This document shows positions 45,515-53,002 of a stretch of 64,000 nucleotides of DNA, piece after piece; the first letter of the stretch is position 1; every line of letters starts with the position of its first letter. The DNA is from Bacteroides mediterraneensis. Its GTDB lineage: Bacteria > Bacteroidota > Bacteroidia > Bacteroidales > Bacteroidaceae. The stretch lies in assembly GCF_025993685.1 (NCBI RefSeq), contig NZ_DAJPEN010000001.1:3782001-3846000 (forward strand), given 5' to 3'. The notes below the pieces were generated by a model that searched no databases, was not told the DNA's origin, and saw only the letters and a program-made list of their open reading frames with translations. The position numbers and the translations under genes were made by a program.

Positions 45515-45604
45515 ATGTTTCCCTATGCAGAAACATACGTTTTCCTATCGTGAAACGTACGTTTCCGCACCGAGAAACATAGATTTCCCGTAAGGGAAAC
45601 ATAA
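45515..45604. repeat. Tandem palindromic GAAAC...GTTTCC array with 22-bp period
   Basis: GAAAC begins at 45530, 45552, 45574 and 45596, exactly 22 bases apart. Each unit is a palindrome of the form GAAACRTACGTTTCC, with half units (ATGTTTCCC, GGGAAACATA) at the two ends. It lies about 95-185 bases upstream of the GH30 start in the 481-base gap before the DUF3836-like gene. The gap's remaining sequence holds the palindromic operators described next and no gene. Confidence 0.85.
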
Positions 45605-45763
45605 AATCAACTGCCTCATTTTTCCATTAACAGACTTTGATTTTCAACATTTCAGCCCCTGTCATCCGCACTCGCCCCTTCAAGCCGGAAAGTCTCCTTT
45701 CATCCCGATTTATACAACTCACAAGTTACTGAAACCCTATCCTTCCCGTAAAAAAGAAAAAAT

Positions 45764-45858
45764 TATCGTTTTTCGATAAAATATTTCTGTTTTTCTTTTG
45801 TAGTTCAAAAATAACACTTACATTTGCATATCGAAAAACGATAAATATTTATCGAAAA
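45764..45858 (+). promoter_or_regulatory. Promoter with TATCG...CGATA operators ahead of the five-gene cassette
   Basis: TTTG (45797-45800) and TACATTTG (45819-45826) form a promoter with an 18-base spacer. TATCGTTTTTCGATA (45764-45778) lies upstream and TATCGAAAAACGATA (45829-45843) covers the expected start site. CGATAAATATTTATCG (45839-45854) overlaps the latter as a further perfect palindrome. Sites on both sides of a promoter suggest repression with looping, most simply by the XRE protein encoded as the last gene of the cassette. Confidence 0.7.
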
Positions 45859-45900
45859 CAAACGACGTACACTCTTATTTACACACAAACACGTACAATT

Positions 45901-46221
45901 ATGAAAAAGACATTCACAAAAAAGACACTGGCAGCAGGAATAGCCGCTGCACTGATGACATTGACAGCCACACACGCAAACGCAAAAGAAACCTTCATTT
46001 ACGGACAGAACCAGCAAAGCTTGACGGTATCTACCCTGAATGAAGACGGCAAAACACTCACTCCCAAGTGGAAGTACGAATACCAGTACGACACACTGGG
46101 AACCCTGACCGAGAAAAAGGCTTACCGCTGGGATGCGGACCGAAAAACCTGGAATCCGGCTTATCTGCTGACCTGGGGCACTGAAGGTCCGGCTCTTCAG
46201 AAACTTTCAACCAACAAGTAA
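45901..46221 (+). CDS. Small secreted protein, 106 residues (DUF3836-like), first gene of cassette
   Basis: A signal peptide (about 1-28, ending HANA) leads to a short mature protein of about 78 residues rich in aromatic and polar residues, with KWKYEYQYDTLGTLTEKKAY and RWDADRKTWNPAY. The repeated Y/W-rich beta-strand pattern resembles small exported Bacteroidales proteins I associate with DUF3836, function unknown; I cannot verify the family. It is the first gene after the palindromic operator region and is followed after 26 bases by an intramembrane protease gene. A possible role as a secreted signal or protease substrate is speculation from context. Confidence 0.7.
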   Translation: MKKTFTKKTLAAGIAAALMTLTATHANAKETFIYGQNQQSLTVSTLNEDGKTLTPKWKYEYQYDTLGTLTEKKAYRWDADRKTWNPAYLLTWGTEGPALQKLSTNK

Positions 46222-46247
46222 ACAAACTTTTTAAAACGTACACGATT

Positions 46248-47081
46248 ATGGGACGCACCATCAAATTATTACTGTATTTCTTTGCCTACCAACTGGCTTT
46301 CATGGGGGTAGCCATCTGTGGATACATGCTGTATCGCCACACCTTCGAATTGCCGAAGACCCTCGACACGCTTTATACAAACCTGATCATGCTGGCACAG
46401 ATACTCTCTACCGCTGCGTTAGGCATCCATCTGCTGGCTGGCAAATATGTGGGACTGGACCGGAAAACTTGGGGATATCACTGCTCTCCCAAACTGTTGG
46501 CTACATCAGTGGTATTTATTTTAGCAATGGGCTTATGGACCAACTACTTCAACGAACTAGCCGACCTGCCCAACAATATGGAGGCTGCCTTTGACATGAT
46601 GATGCATCATCCCTTAGGTATCGTGGCCATCGTCATCATGGCTCCCCTCGTAGAGGAACTGCTGTTCCGTGGTGCCATTCAGGGACATCTGCTCCGCAAA
46701 TGGAAACATCCAGCCTGGGCCATCGTACTTTCTTCATTGATTTTCGGACTGGTACACGGCAACTGGGTACAGGCACCTTTCGCCTTTGTCACCGGACTGG
46801 CGCTGGGATGGATGTACTACCACACGGGGAGTCTGTTACCCGGCATCCTGATGCACTTTGTCAATAACAGTGCGGCTGTGATTGCTTTCTTATCGGCAGA
46901 CGACCCGAATGCGACCATGGTTTCTACTTACGGAGCCACCGGAGCGGCACTCATGGCAGCCGGAGGATTTGTCCTCACCGTCCTCTGTGTACTGTTCATC
47001 CAAAAGAAGCTGGTTCCGCAACCGGCTTCCTGGCATCAGCCTGCCCAGGCAGAAGTTATTGAACTAGAAAACAATAAATGA
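46248..47081 (+). CDS. CPBP-family intramembrane metalloprotease
   Basis: A 277-residue protein with about eight hydrophobic helices. It carries the CPBP (CAAX protease / bacteriocin-processing, 'Abi') motifs: EELLFRGAIQGHL (EExxxR), FGLVHGNW with the second-motif histidine, and HFVNNS in the third. Family members process membrane or secreted peptides, or confer self-immunity to bacteriocins. All three motifs are intact, so it should be active. It sits second in a five-gene unit between a secreted small protein and two DUF2975-type membrane proteins. The substrate is unknown; the upstream secreted protein is a candidate. Confidence 0.85.
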   Translation: MGRTIKLLLYFFAYQLAFMGVAICGYMLYRHTFELPKTLDTLYTNLIMLAQILSTAALGIHLLAGKYVGLDRKTWGYHCSPKLLATSVVFILAMGLWTNYFNELADLPNNMEAAFDMMMHHPLGIVAIVIMAPLVEELLFRGAIQGHLLRKWKHPAWAIVLSSLIFGLVHGNWVQAPFAFVTGLALGWMYYHTGSLLPGILMHFVNNSAAVIAFLSADDPNATMVSTYGATGAALMAAGGFVLTVLCVLFIQKKLVPQPASWHQPAQAEVIELENNK

Positions 47082-47110
47082 TTTGACCATTTAAAATTTT
47101 CATCTGCATT

Positions 47111-47761
47111 ATGAAAAAGAAATTGAATATATTCTGTGCATGCGTGATTGCCGCTTTTCTGCTGTCTGCTTCCGGAAACGTGTACATGGTTGCAAAAATA
47201 TTATTTATCAACGGAATGGAGATCGGCCTGAAAGCCGCTCAAGGAGAAATCATAGACGTTCCCCAATATAAAACGATGCACGTTCTGCCCACCGACCTGA
47301 CGAAAACAGCCGGTACGATTACCAACCTAAAAGACGGTAAGCAACTGGCCATCAAACCTATGACAGCACTGATCGAATATCCTTACACCAATATTAGTCT
47401 TGGTATCAGTGTATTACAGGGATTCATCGGTTTCATTGTCCTCATTGGACTTATCTCTGTCGTTGTCTATTTCGGCAAGCTGATGATACACATCAACCGA
47501 AACATCGTGTTCGACTGGATCAACGTAAAACACCTGCGCCGCATCGGTTGGAACATGTTAGGGATATATGTACTCGGTTATATCAGTATCTGGATTTCGA
47601 ACCATCAGTTTGCACAGGCCATTGAACTGGCGGGAAGCGAATTCAACACCCTGATGGCTTCTTCCGACTCCACACTGATTTTAGGTTTTATCGCCCTGCT
47701 GGCTGCTGAAATCTTTGCCCTCGGCCTGCGACTGAAAGAAGAAAATGATTTGACGATTTAA
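47111..47761 (+). CDS. DUF2975-family membrane protein, 216 residues
   Basis: Four predicted helices: one at the N-terminus, two central (about 95-125 and 140-165), and one near the C-terminus. An extracytoplasmic region of about 60 residues lies between the first and second. The C-terminus ends RLKEENDLTI, which I regard as a hallmark of DUF2975 proteins; the next gene ends in a similar QKEQDLTI. In other bacteria DUF2975 genes pair with a small XRE regulator (the yoaS/yozG arrangement), and that pairing is repeated here. Function is unknown. The gap to the preceding gene is 29 bases. Confidence 0.78.
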   Translation: MKKKLNIFCACVIAAFLLSASGNVYMVAKILFINGMEIGLKAAQGEIIDVPQYKTMHVLPTDLTKTAGTITNLKDGKQLAIKPMTALIEYPYTNISLGISVLQGFIGFIVLIGLISVVVYFGKLMIHINRNIVFDWINVKHLRRIGWNMLGIYVLGYISIWISNHQFAQAIELAGSEFNTLMASSDSTLILGFIALLAAEIFALGLRLKEENDLTI

Positions 47762-47776
47762 TTAAACACACGAACA

Positions 47777-48229
47777 ATGAAAACCCAATCCTACAAACGC
47801 CTGATGCAATACTGCGACTTTGTTTCGGTACTCAGCCTTTTGGCATCCATCGCTTATGGCTTTAGCCAGATAGTGCCTCTCTGTTATGAAATTGGGAAAA
47901 ACGACAGCGATACTTTTATATGGGAAGCGTTAATACAAGCCATTGAGTGTTATGCCATTTTCTTTATCGGCCTGCTGGCCTATTTCATGGCACGCAACGT
48001 GAAAAAAGGAAAAGTATTCTGCCGCGTCAACCAACGGATTTTGTCGGCCATCGGAATTTCCACAATGCTTTCGGGAGTACTGATGAATGTCATCGTCAAT
48101 CTCACCCCAATAGACACATTCCATCAGAACAGCATCCTGCTGATTGTGATAGGAGCCGTTTTCGTGCTGGTCTCCTTGCTGTTTGAGATAGGTATCCAGA
48201 TACAGAAAGAACAAGATTTGACTATTTAA
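47777..48229 (+). CDS. DUF2975-like membrane protein, 150 residues (short paralogue)
   Basis: Four predicted helices in 150 residues, lacking the extended loop of the preceding protein. The same C-terminal tail (IQKEQDLTI) and helix spacing make it a shortened paralogue. It begins 15 bases after the preceding stop and ends 14 bases before the regulator gene. Together with its neighbour it may form a heteromeric membrane complex, which is inference from pairing alone. Confidence 0.75.
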   Translation: MKTQSYKRLMQYCDFVSVLSLLASIAYGFSQIVPLCYEIGKNDSDTFIWEALIQAIECYAIFFIGLLAYFMARNVKKGKVFCRVNQRILSAIGISTMLSGVLMNVIVNLTPIDTFHQNSILLIVIGAVFVLVSLLFEIGIQIQKEQDLTI

Positions 48230-48243
48230 CTCAACTACTAACT

Positions 48244-48453
48244 ATGCCGATTATCGTAAATCTCGATGTGATGATGGCGAAACGGAAAGTTTCGCTGGGA
48301 GAGCTTGCCGAACGGATTGACCTGACACCGGCAAATCTCTCCATTCTGAAAACAGGAAAGGCCAAGGCCATACGCTTCTCCACCCTGGAGGCCATCTGCA
48401 AGGAACTGGACTGCCAGCCAGGGGACATACTGGAATATCGGGCGGAAGAATAA
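48244..48453 (+). CDS. Small XRE-family (YozG-like) transcriptional regulator
   Basis: A 69-residue protein that is essentially one helix-turn-helix domain: MPIIVNLDVMMAKRKVSLGE, LAERIDLTPANLSILKTGKA, RFSTLEAICKELDCQPGDIL. It matches the small regulators that accompany DUF2975 proteins. As the last gene of the cassette it probably binds the TATCG...CGATA palindromes at the operon promoter and controls its own expression. It has no ligand domain, so any signal must reach it through other proteins. A perfect 12-bp hairpin follows. Confidence 0.85.
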   Translation: MPIIVNLDVMMAKRKVSLGELAERIDLTPANLSILKTGKAKAIRFSTLEAICKELDCQPGDILEYRAEE

Positions 48454-48467
48454 TAATCATTTAAACA

Positions 48468-48499
48468 AGCTTATCCGAAATAAAAAGTTCGGATAAGCT
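48468..48499 (+). terminator. Hairpin after the five-gene cassette
   Basis: AGCTTATCCGAA (48468-48479) and TTCGGATAAGCT (48488-48499) form a perfect 12-bp stem with an 8-base loop, 14 bases after the regulator stop. Only a broken T run follows. The next 230 bases to the WG-repeat gene show no gene; a -7-like TATCTTCG near 48584 may be its promoter. Confidence 0.65.
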
Positions 48500-48726
48500 C
48501 GTTCTTTCATCACTTACGTCTTGAAAATGACCATTTATTCATGAATGAAAAAACTCTCTATTCTTTTTCTGAACAAAAAAACGTATCTTCGGATAAATAA
48601 ATCTAATTATCCAACTATGAAAAATCAATCTATCTCATCTTTTATACACACAAAAATCTATCAATTTTAATTATAGCATGGGGGAAAAATAGTTATCCAG
48701 AAGTGTTCTATAAATATTAATACATT

Positions 48727-50217
48727 ATGAAAACAACTATCAAATTATTCGGAACAATAGCCATACTTTCTATGTTCATGGCTTGTTCAGAGAGGCAGCA
48801 AGATGGAGAATATGAAACCTCACTATTCTCAGTCAAAACAGATGGCAAATGGGGATATGTCAATCACAAAGGGGAATACGTAATTAACCCACAATTTGAA
48901 GAAGCCAGTTTATTCACAAACGGACTAGCCCAAATAAAAGTGGATGGAAAAATCGGATTTATCAACGAAAAAGGAGAGATGGTGCTGTCTCCTCAATATA
49001 ACTCCGCCACTATGTTCCATGACGGGAAAGCATGGGTGGTACGACCAGACAACGCACCAGAACTGATAGACAAAAAAGGGGAAGTAATCTTAGAATACAA
49101 AAAAGGACGCATAATACATTCATTTTCAGAAGGACTATCCATCGTGTACGATGACAATGACAACTACTGGGTAATCAATGAAAAAGGAGAAACCATATTC
49201 AGTCTACCAGAAAAGCATATTTTCTTTTCTAATTATACAGAAGGACTTGCTGTGGTGCGCAATAAAAAAGATTACGGATATGTCGATAAAGACGGAAAAA
49301 TCGTAATCAACTGCCAGTTTGACTATGCCGAACCTTTCAAAAATGGAAAAGCCATTGTAAAACAAGGTGACATGTATGGAGTAATCGACAAAGAAGGTAA
49401 ATACGTAATCAATCCACAATTTAAGGCAATGATGCCTGATGAAAAAGGATACGTAGTACGTGTCGGAGATAAATTCGGCTGGTGTGATGAGAAAGGGAAA
49501 TTAGTCATCAATCCACAATTTGATTTATTAATGCCATATAATGGTAATGACATGACACCTGTAGCTCTAAACTCCAAAGTAGGCTTTGCAGACAAAGAAG
49601 GAAAATATGTGATTAACCCACAATTCAATGATGCGACTCCAGTTTTCGATGACATTATGTGGGTGCAGGCTGATGATAAATGGGGTATTATCAACAAAAA
49701 AGGAGAATATATAGCCAACCCACAGTTTGATAAAGTATCAGCATATTCCTACATAAACCCATTTTATGAATATGCCATCTCTGAATATTTTGACGTAGAA
49801 GGTATCAGTACATGGATTGCTTCTCTTTTTACTGATGGAAAATTTGATGGAATCAAAGTTTCTGAAACTTCCATTAAGCAATTCCGTGAAAAATATAAAA
49901 TAGGAGACCGCAATGCATATAGTAAACGCTATTCACGCGACATGAACTATACGATAATTGCCAACGGTACTTTCCAACAAAAAGTATCCAACGGCTGGTG
50001 GGGACCTGTTTACAAGCTGATTCCAGACGCTAAGTTGGATTATATTCACCTTCAGATAAACCTTTCAAACCCATCCAAGTATGGAGAAGTATATGGAGCG
50101 GTAAATAAGGCTTTAGCTATAAAAGACGGACGTACATCTTCCGGATTATATACCACCATTGAACAGGGAGATGAAAGTCTTTCCATTTATGTAAGCGACA
50201 AGCCTTTTACAAGATAA
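48727..50217 (+). CDS. WG-repeat lipoprotein, 496 residues
   Basis: A lipoprotein signal peptide with lipobox FMACS is followed by about nine WG/KWG-type repeats (about 30-345; units such as KWGYVNHKGEYVINPQF and KFGWCDEKGKLVINPQF, period about 30-40 residues). A C-terminal domain without repeats (about 350-496) begins near EYFDVEGI. WG repeats form small beta folds and probably mediate binding; the role is unknown. The gene is visibly more AT-rich than its neighbours and uses many AAA and ATA/ATT codons. It is a separate transcription unit from the cassette upstream and converges on the ROK regulator gene. Confidence 0.85.
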   Translation: MKTTIKLFGTIAILSMFMACSERQQDGEYETSLFSVKTDGKWGYVNHKGEYVINPQFEEASLFTNGLAQIKVDGKIGFINEKGEMVLSPQYNSATMFHDGKAWVVRPDNAPELIDKKGEVILEYKKGRIIHSFSEGLSIVYDDNDNYWVINEKGETIFSLPEKHIFFSNYTEGLAVVRNKKDYGYVDKDGKIVINCQFDYAEPFKNGKAIVKQGDMYGVIDKEGKYVINPQFKAMMPDEKGYVVRVGDKFGWCDEKGKLVINPQFDLLMPYNGNDMTPVALNSKVGFADKEGKYVINPQFNDATPVFDDIMWVQADDKWGIINKKGEYIANPQFDKVSAYSYINPFYEYAISEYFDVEGISTWIASLFTDGKFDGIKVSETSIKQFREKYKIGDRNAYSKRYSRDMNYTIIANGTFQQKVSNGWWGPVYKLIPDAKLDYIHLQINLSNPSKYGEVYGAVNKALAIKDGRTSSGLYTTIEQGDESLSIYVSDKPFTR

Positions 50218-50241
50218 GTCTGCGTATTTAACCTTATAGAT

Positions 50242-50284
50242 ATAGCCCAGCCTTCAACACCTCAAATGTTCATGACTGGGCTAT
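50242..50284. terminator. Bidirectional hairpin between the WG-repeat and ROK genes
   Basis: ATAGCCCAG (50242-50250) and CTGGGCTAT (50276-50284) form a 9-bp stem between convergent genes. T content on either side is modest. Confidence 0.6.
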
Positions 50285-50298
50285 TTCATAATAAATAT

Positions 50299-51507
50299 TT
50301 ACCATTCAAACAATTTGCTTCTGGACAGCAGACAAGCACCTACCACTCCTGCTTTTGCCTGCAGCTTCGACAAGACCACGGCAGAATCTTTGCTTACCAG
50401 ATTCAAGGAGTATTTGCGGATGGCCGTCTTGATGGGTTGCAAAATATAATCTTCCGTCAACGCCAGCGTTCCGCCGATGACCACCAGTTCCGGATTGAAC
50501 AGGTTAATCAGACCTGCGAGATAACGCCCCAGTTTGCGCCCGATTTCTTCCACCAGTTCAATGCACAGGATATCTTCTTTATTGGTGGCCTCCACAATCT
50601 CTTCCAGCGTAAGTGAGGACTCACCTGAAAGAATTCTTTTGGAAAGAATGGTAGTCTGTCCGTTCTTTACCCGCTCACAAAGAATCCGATGCAGGGCCGA
50701 ACCGGAAACCTCGGTTTCCAGACATCCTTTTTTTCCGCAACGGCAGATAATTTCATTGTCGAACACATTGAAATGACCGAATTCTCCCGAAAAACCCGAA
50801 CGCCCCGTATAGATTTTCCCGTCAATGATAAAGGCCGAACCAAGTCCCCAGCTGAGATTGATGAACACCACATCTTTTTCTCCTTTGACCACTCCTTTCA
50901 GTAGCTCACCATAGGCCATGGCACGGGTATCGTTGTCGATGCTCACCGGAATACCGATTTTTTCAGTCAAAATTTCGGCCAGCGGACGTTCCTCGAAATT
51001 AAACATGCTGAAGCTATAGCCTTCTTCCGGATTCACACGGCCCGAAATATTTACTCCTACCTGAAGAATCTTTTCTTTGATATTCTTATGTTTCTCTATG
51101 AAAGTGCAAATATGCTGAATCAGCGATTCCAAACTTTCCACTGTATTGTCGAGCCGACATTCTATCCCCATCTGGATATCTACCATATCCCCTGTAAAAT
51201 TCATCAGGCCGATGTTCAGGCAGAATGCCTTGATATCCACTCCTACCATATAGGCTGAATCCGGATTCAGACCATACAGATTAGGGGGTCTTCCCTCGCT
51301 GGTCTCCTGCTTTCCATAATTGATGATGTATCCTTCTTCCACCAGCTCCATGACAAACTTGGTGACAGTAGGAATACTCAAGTCTATATCTTTTGCCAAA
51401 TCAGGAATTGTAGACGAATGATTGTGCATCAGATAGGTGATAATCCGCTTTTGAGTAAGCATATTTTTCGTGCCATTTCCTAGTCCTTCGATTAACTTGT
51501 GTACCAT
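50299..51507 (-). CDS. ROK-family transcriptional regulator of sialic-acid genes (NagC-like)
   Basis: A cytoplasmic repressor with 402 residues from the preferred start at 51507 (MVHKLIEGLG). A winged helix-turn-helix (about 15-75: STIPDLAKDIDLSIPTVTK) precedes the ROK sugar-kinase-like domain. The zinc site is present as GHFNVFDNEIICRCGKKGCLE, and the ATP-like loop as VVIGGTLALTED. Divergent orientation from the sialic-acid genes suggests it senses N-acetylmannosamine, GlcNAc or a phosphate of these and represses the nan genes; the ligand is inference. A -7 box (TACTTTTG at 51695-51688) lies about 180 bases upstream of its start, implying a long leader. Confidence 0.85.
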   Translation of the reverse strand: MVHKLIEGLGNGTKNMLTQKRIITYLMHNHSSTIPDLAKDIDLSIPTVTKFVMELVEEGYIINYGKQETSEGRPPNLYGLNPDSAYMVGVDIKAFCLNIGLMNFTGDMVDIQMGIECRLDNTVESLESLIQHICTFIEKHKNIKEKILQVGVNISGRVNPEEGYSFSMFNFEERPLAEILTEKIGIPVSIDNDTRAMAYGELLKGVVKGEKDVVFINLSWGLGSAFIIDGKIYTGRSGFSGEFGHFNVFDNEIICRCGKKGCLETEVSGSALHRILCERVKNGQTTILSKRILSGESSLTLEEIVEATNKEDILCIELVEEIGRKLGRYLAGLINLFNPELVVIGGTLALTEDYILQPIKTAIRKYSLNLVSKDSAVVLSKLQAKAGVVGACLLSRSKLFEW

Positions 51508-51663
51508 AATATTATGACCATACTTTAGTTGAACCCACAATAGCATGCTCAGATGACAGGCTATTTTCTATCCCTATAAGATTAATAAATTATTATATTT
51601 AATGGTTCACAAGGCGTGTTTTACTTATTAAAGCAACCTCCCTGACAAACCGATGGCTAAGAT

Positions 51664-51695
51664 AATAAATTTATTGACATAAAACAACAAAAGTA
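51664..51695. promoter_or_regulatory. ROK gene promoter and AATAAATTTATT palindrome
   Basis: On the minus strand TACTTTTG (51695-51688) is a perfect -7 box. AATAAATTTATT (51664-51675), a perfect 12-bp palindrome, lies where repressor binding would block transcription. Related sequences are TTAATAAATTATTA near 51581 and AATAAATCAATTTATT before the lyase gene. The rest of this roughly 310-base gap is AT-rich with no gene. Confidence 0.4.
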
Positions 51696-51816
51696 AAATA
51701 TTAATTATATATGGCAAAAGCTACAAAAAATCTTCATTAAATCATGGACAACTTAAAATATTATGCGTATTTTAGCAGATATAAATCCATCCTCCCTTAG
51801 CCAAATGAAAATACGA

Positions 51817-52929
51817 ATGAAAAAAAGATGCTTGATTTGGGGAATCCTTGTATTCCAATATGTGGTGTCCTTGGCACAATCTGTACCTTCTTCTTCGACG
51901 CAACTCCCCGACTATCCAATCACACAAGGTGTATCCGCTCCTTTTGCGGGCTTCATAAAAGACTGGCTGATAGTGGGTGGAGGCTGCAATTTCCCCCTCA
52001 AGCCTGCTGCCGAAGGAGGAGAAAAAGTGTATTATGACCAGTGCTATGCACTAAACGTCCAGTCTGAATGCCCACAGTGGATACCGCTTCCATCACTGCC
52101 CTGCCCGGTGGCCTACGGCTGTGCCATAGAAACACCGGAGGGCTTGGTCTGCATCGGAGGAGCCAATGCGGACTCCTGCCTGACCCGTGTATTCCGGATT
52201 CAAGCTGCCGACTCTCCACAAAAGTTTGCCATCCAACCACTTCCTTCATTGCCCGAAACCATAGACAACGCCGCGGCTACCCTTCTTAACGGATGTATCT
52301 ACCTTACCGGAGGAAACCAGCAGCACAGACAGAACGCCCTGTACAAACTGGACTTGAATACAGACCAGACGTGGCAGAAACTGGCTGCCTATCCGGGGCC
52401 TCAGCGCGTACAGCCGATTCTGGTCCACGACGCACACAAGCTTTATTTAATAGGTGGATACCAGGCAGCATCGGACACCTCGGAAAGCATACTTTCACAC
52501 GATATCTTATGCTATCTTCCCGAAACCGGCCGCTGGGAGTACGAGTCGGATATACCCCTGGAAGAGAATGGAGAGAAACGCTGTATGGCGGGAGGAAGCG
52601 GCACCCAAACCTCCACACATCTCATCCTTGGCGGAGGAGTCAACTATAGCATTTTTAAAAAGGCCCTGGATGGAAAAGCGGGAAAAGACTATCTTACTCA
52701 CGAGCCATCCTGGTATCGGTTCAACGATGACCTTCTCTGCTTTGACTTCACACATAAAAAATGGACCCAGCATCCCAACATCCCGGGTATGGCACGGGCC
52801 GGAGGCATTCTCCTGCTACATCGTCATTGTTTATACATGGTATGCGGAGAAATAAAACCTGGCATACGTACCCCACAAATTACTGTTTATCCACTTAAAA
52901 AAGAAAGAGATTTTCAAAATAACCCCTAA
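51817..52929 (+). CDS. nanM: Secreted kelch-type N-acetylneuraminate mutarotase (NanM-like)
   Basis: It converts alpha-sialic acid released by sialidase to the beta form outside the cytoplasmic membrane, speeding uptake. From 51817 (MKKRCLIWGILVF) it has 370 residues with a signal peptide ending near VSLAQ; in-frame ATGs at 51805 and 51763 are possible. It is a six-bladed kelch propeller of the cyclically permuted type: WLIVGGGCNFP, CIGGANADSC, YLTGGNQQHRQNALYKLD, LYLIGGYQAAS, MAGGSGTQTSTHLILGGG. It opens the sialic-acid region but lies 73 bases before a separate promoter for the lyase gene. Confidence 0.82.
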   Translation: MKKRCLIWGILVFQYVVSLAQSVPSSSTQLPDYPITQGVSAPFAGFIKDWLIVGGGCNFPLKPAAEGGEKVYYDQCYALNVQSECPQWIPLPSLPCPVAYGCAIETPEGLVCIGGANADSCLTRVFRIQAADSPQKFAIQPLPSLPETIDNAAATLLNGCIYLTGGNQQHRQNALYKLDLNTDQTWQKLAAYPGPQRVQPILVHDAHKLYLIGGYQAASDTSESILSHDILCYLPETGRWEYESDIPLEENGEKRCMAGGSGTQTSTHLILGGGVNYSIFKKALDGKAGKDYLTHEPSWYRFNDDLLCFDFTHKKWTQHPNIPGMARAGGILLLHRHCLYMVCGEIKPGIRTPQITVYPLKKERDFQNNP

Positions 52930-52933
52930 AAAC

Positions 52934-52990
52934 CTTGTAGTATAAAAATTATATCGCTATTTTTGCCGATATTAAATAAATCAATTTATT
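52934..52990 (+). promoter_or_regulatory. Promoter and candidate operator of the nan operon
   Basis: CTTG (52934-52937), a 20-base spacer and TATTTTTG (52958-52965) form a promoter before the lyase gene. AATAAATCAATTTATT (52975-52990) is an inverted repeat just downstream of the expected start site, a good position for a repressor such as the divergent ROK protein. Confidence 0.55.
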
Positions 52991-53002
52991 AAATACAATA
53001 TT

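Noticed and set aside
45805..46017. Cysteine-rich 70-residue minus-strand frame opposite the DUF3836-like gene
   Set aside because: It spans the operator palindromes and is antisense to a gene with a clear signal peptide; the cysteines arise from the complement of alanine/threonine codons.
48616..48669. 17-codon frame (MKNQSISSF...) upstream of the WG-repeat gene
   Set aside because: It is very short, in AT-rich sequence, with no supporting promoter spacing or conservation evidence; a leader peptide cannot be shown.
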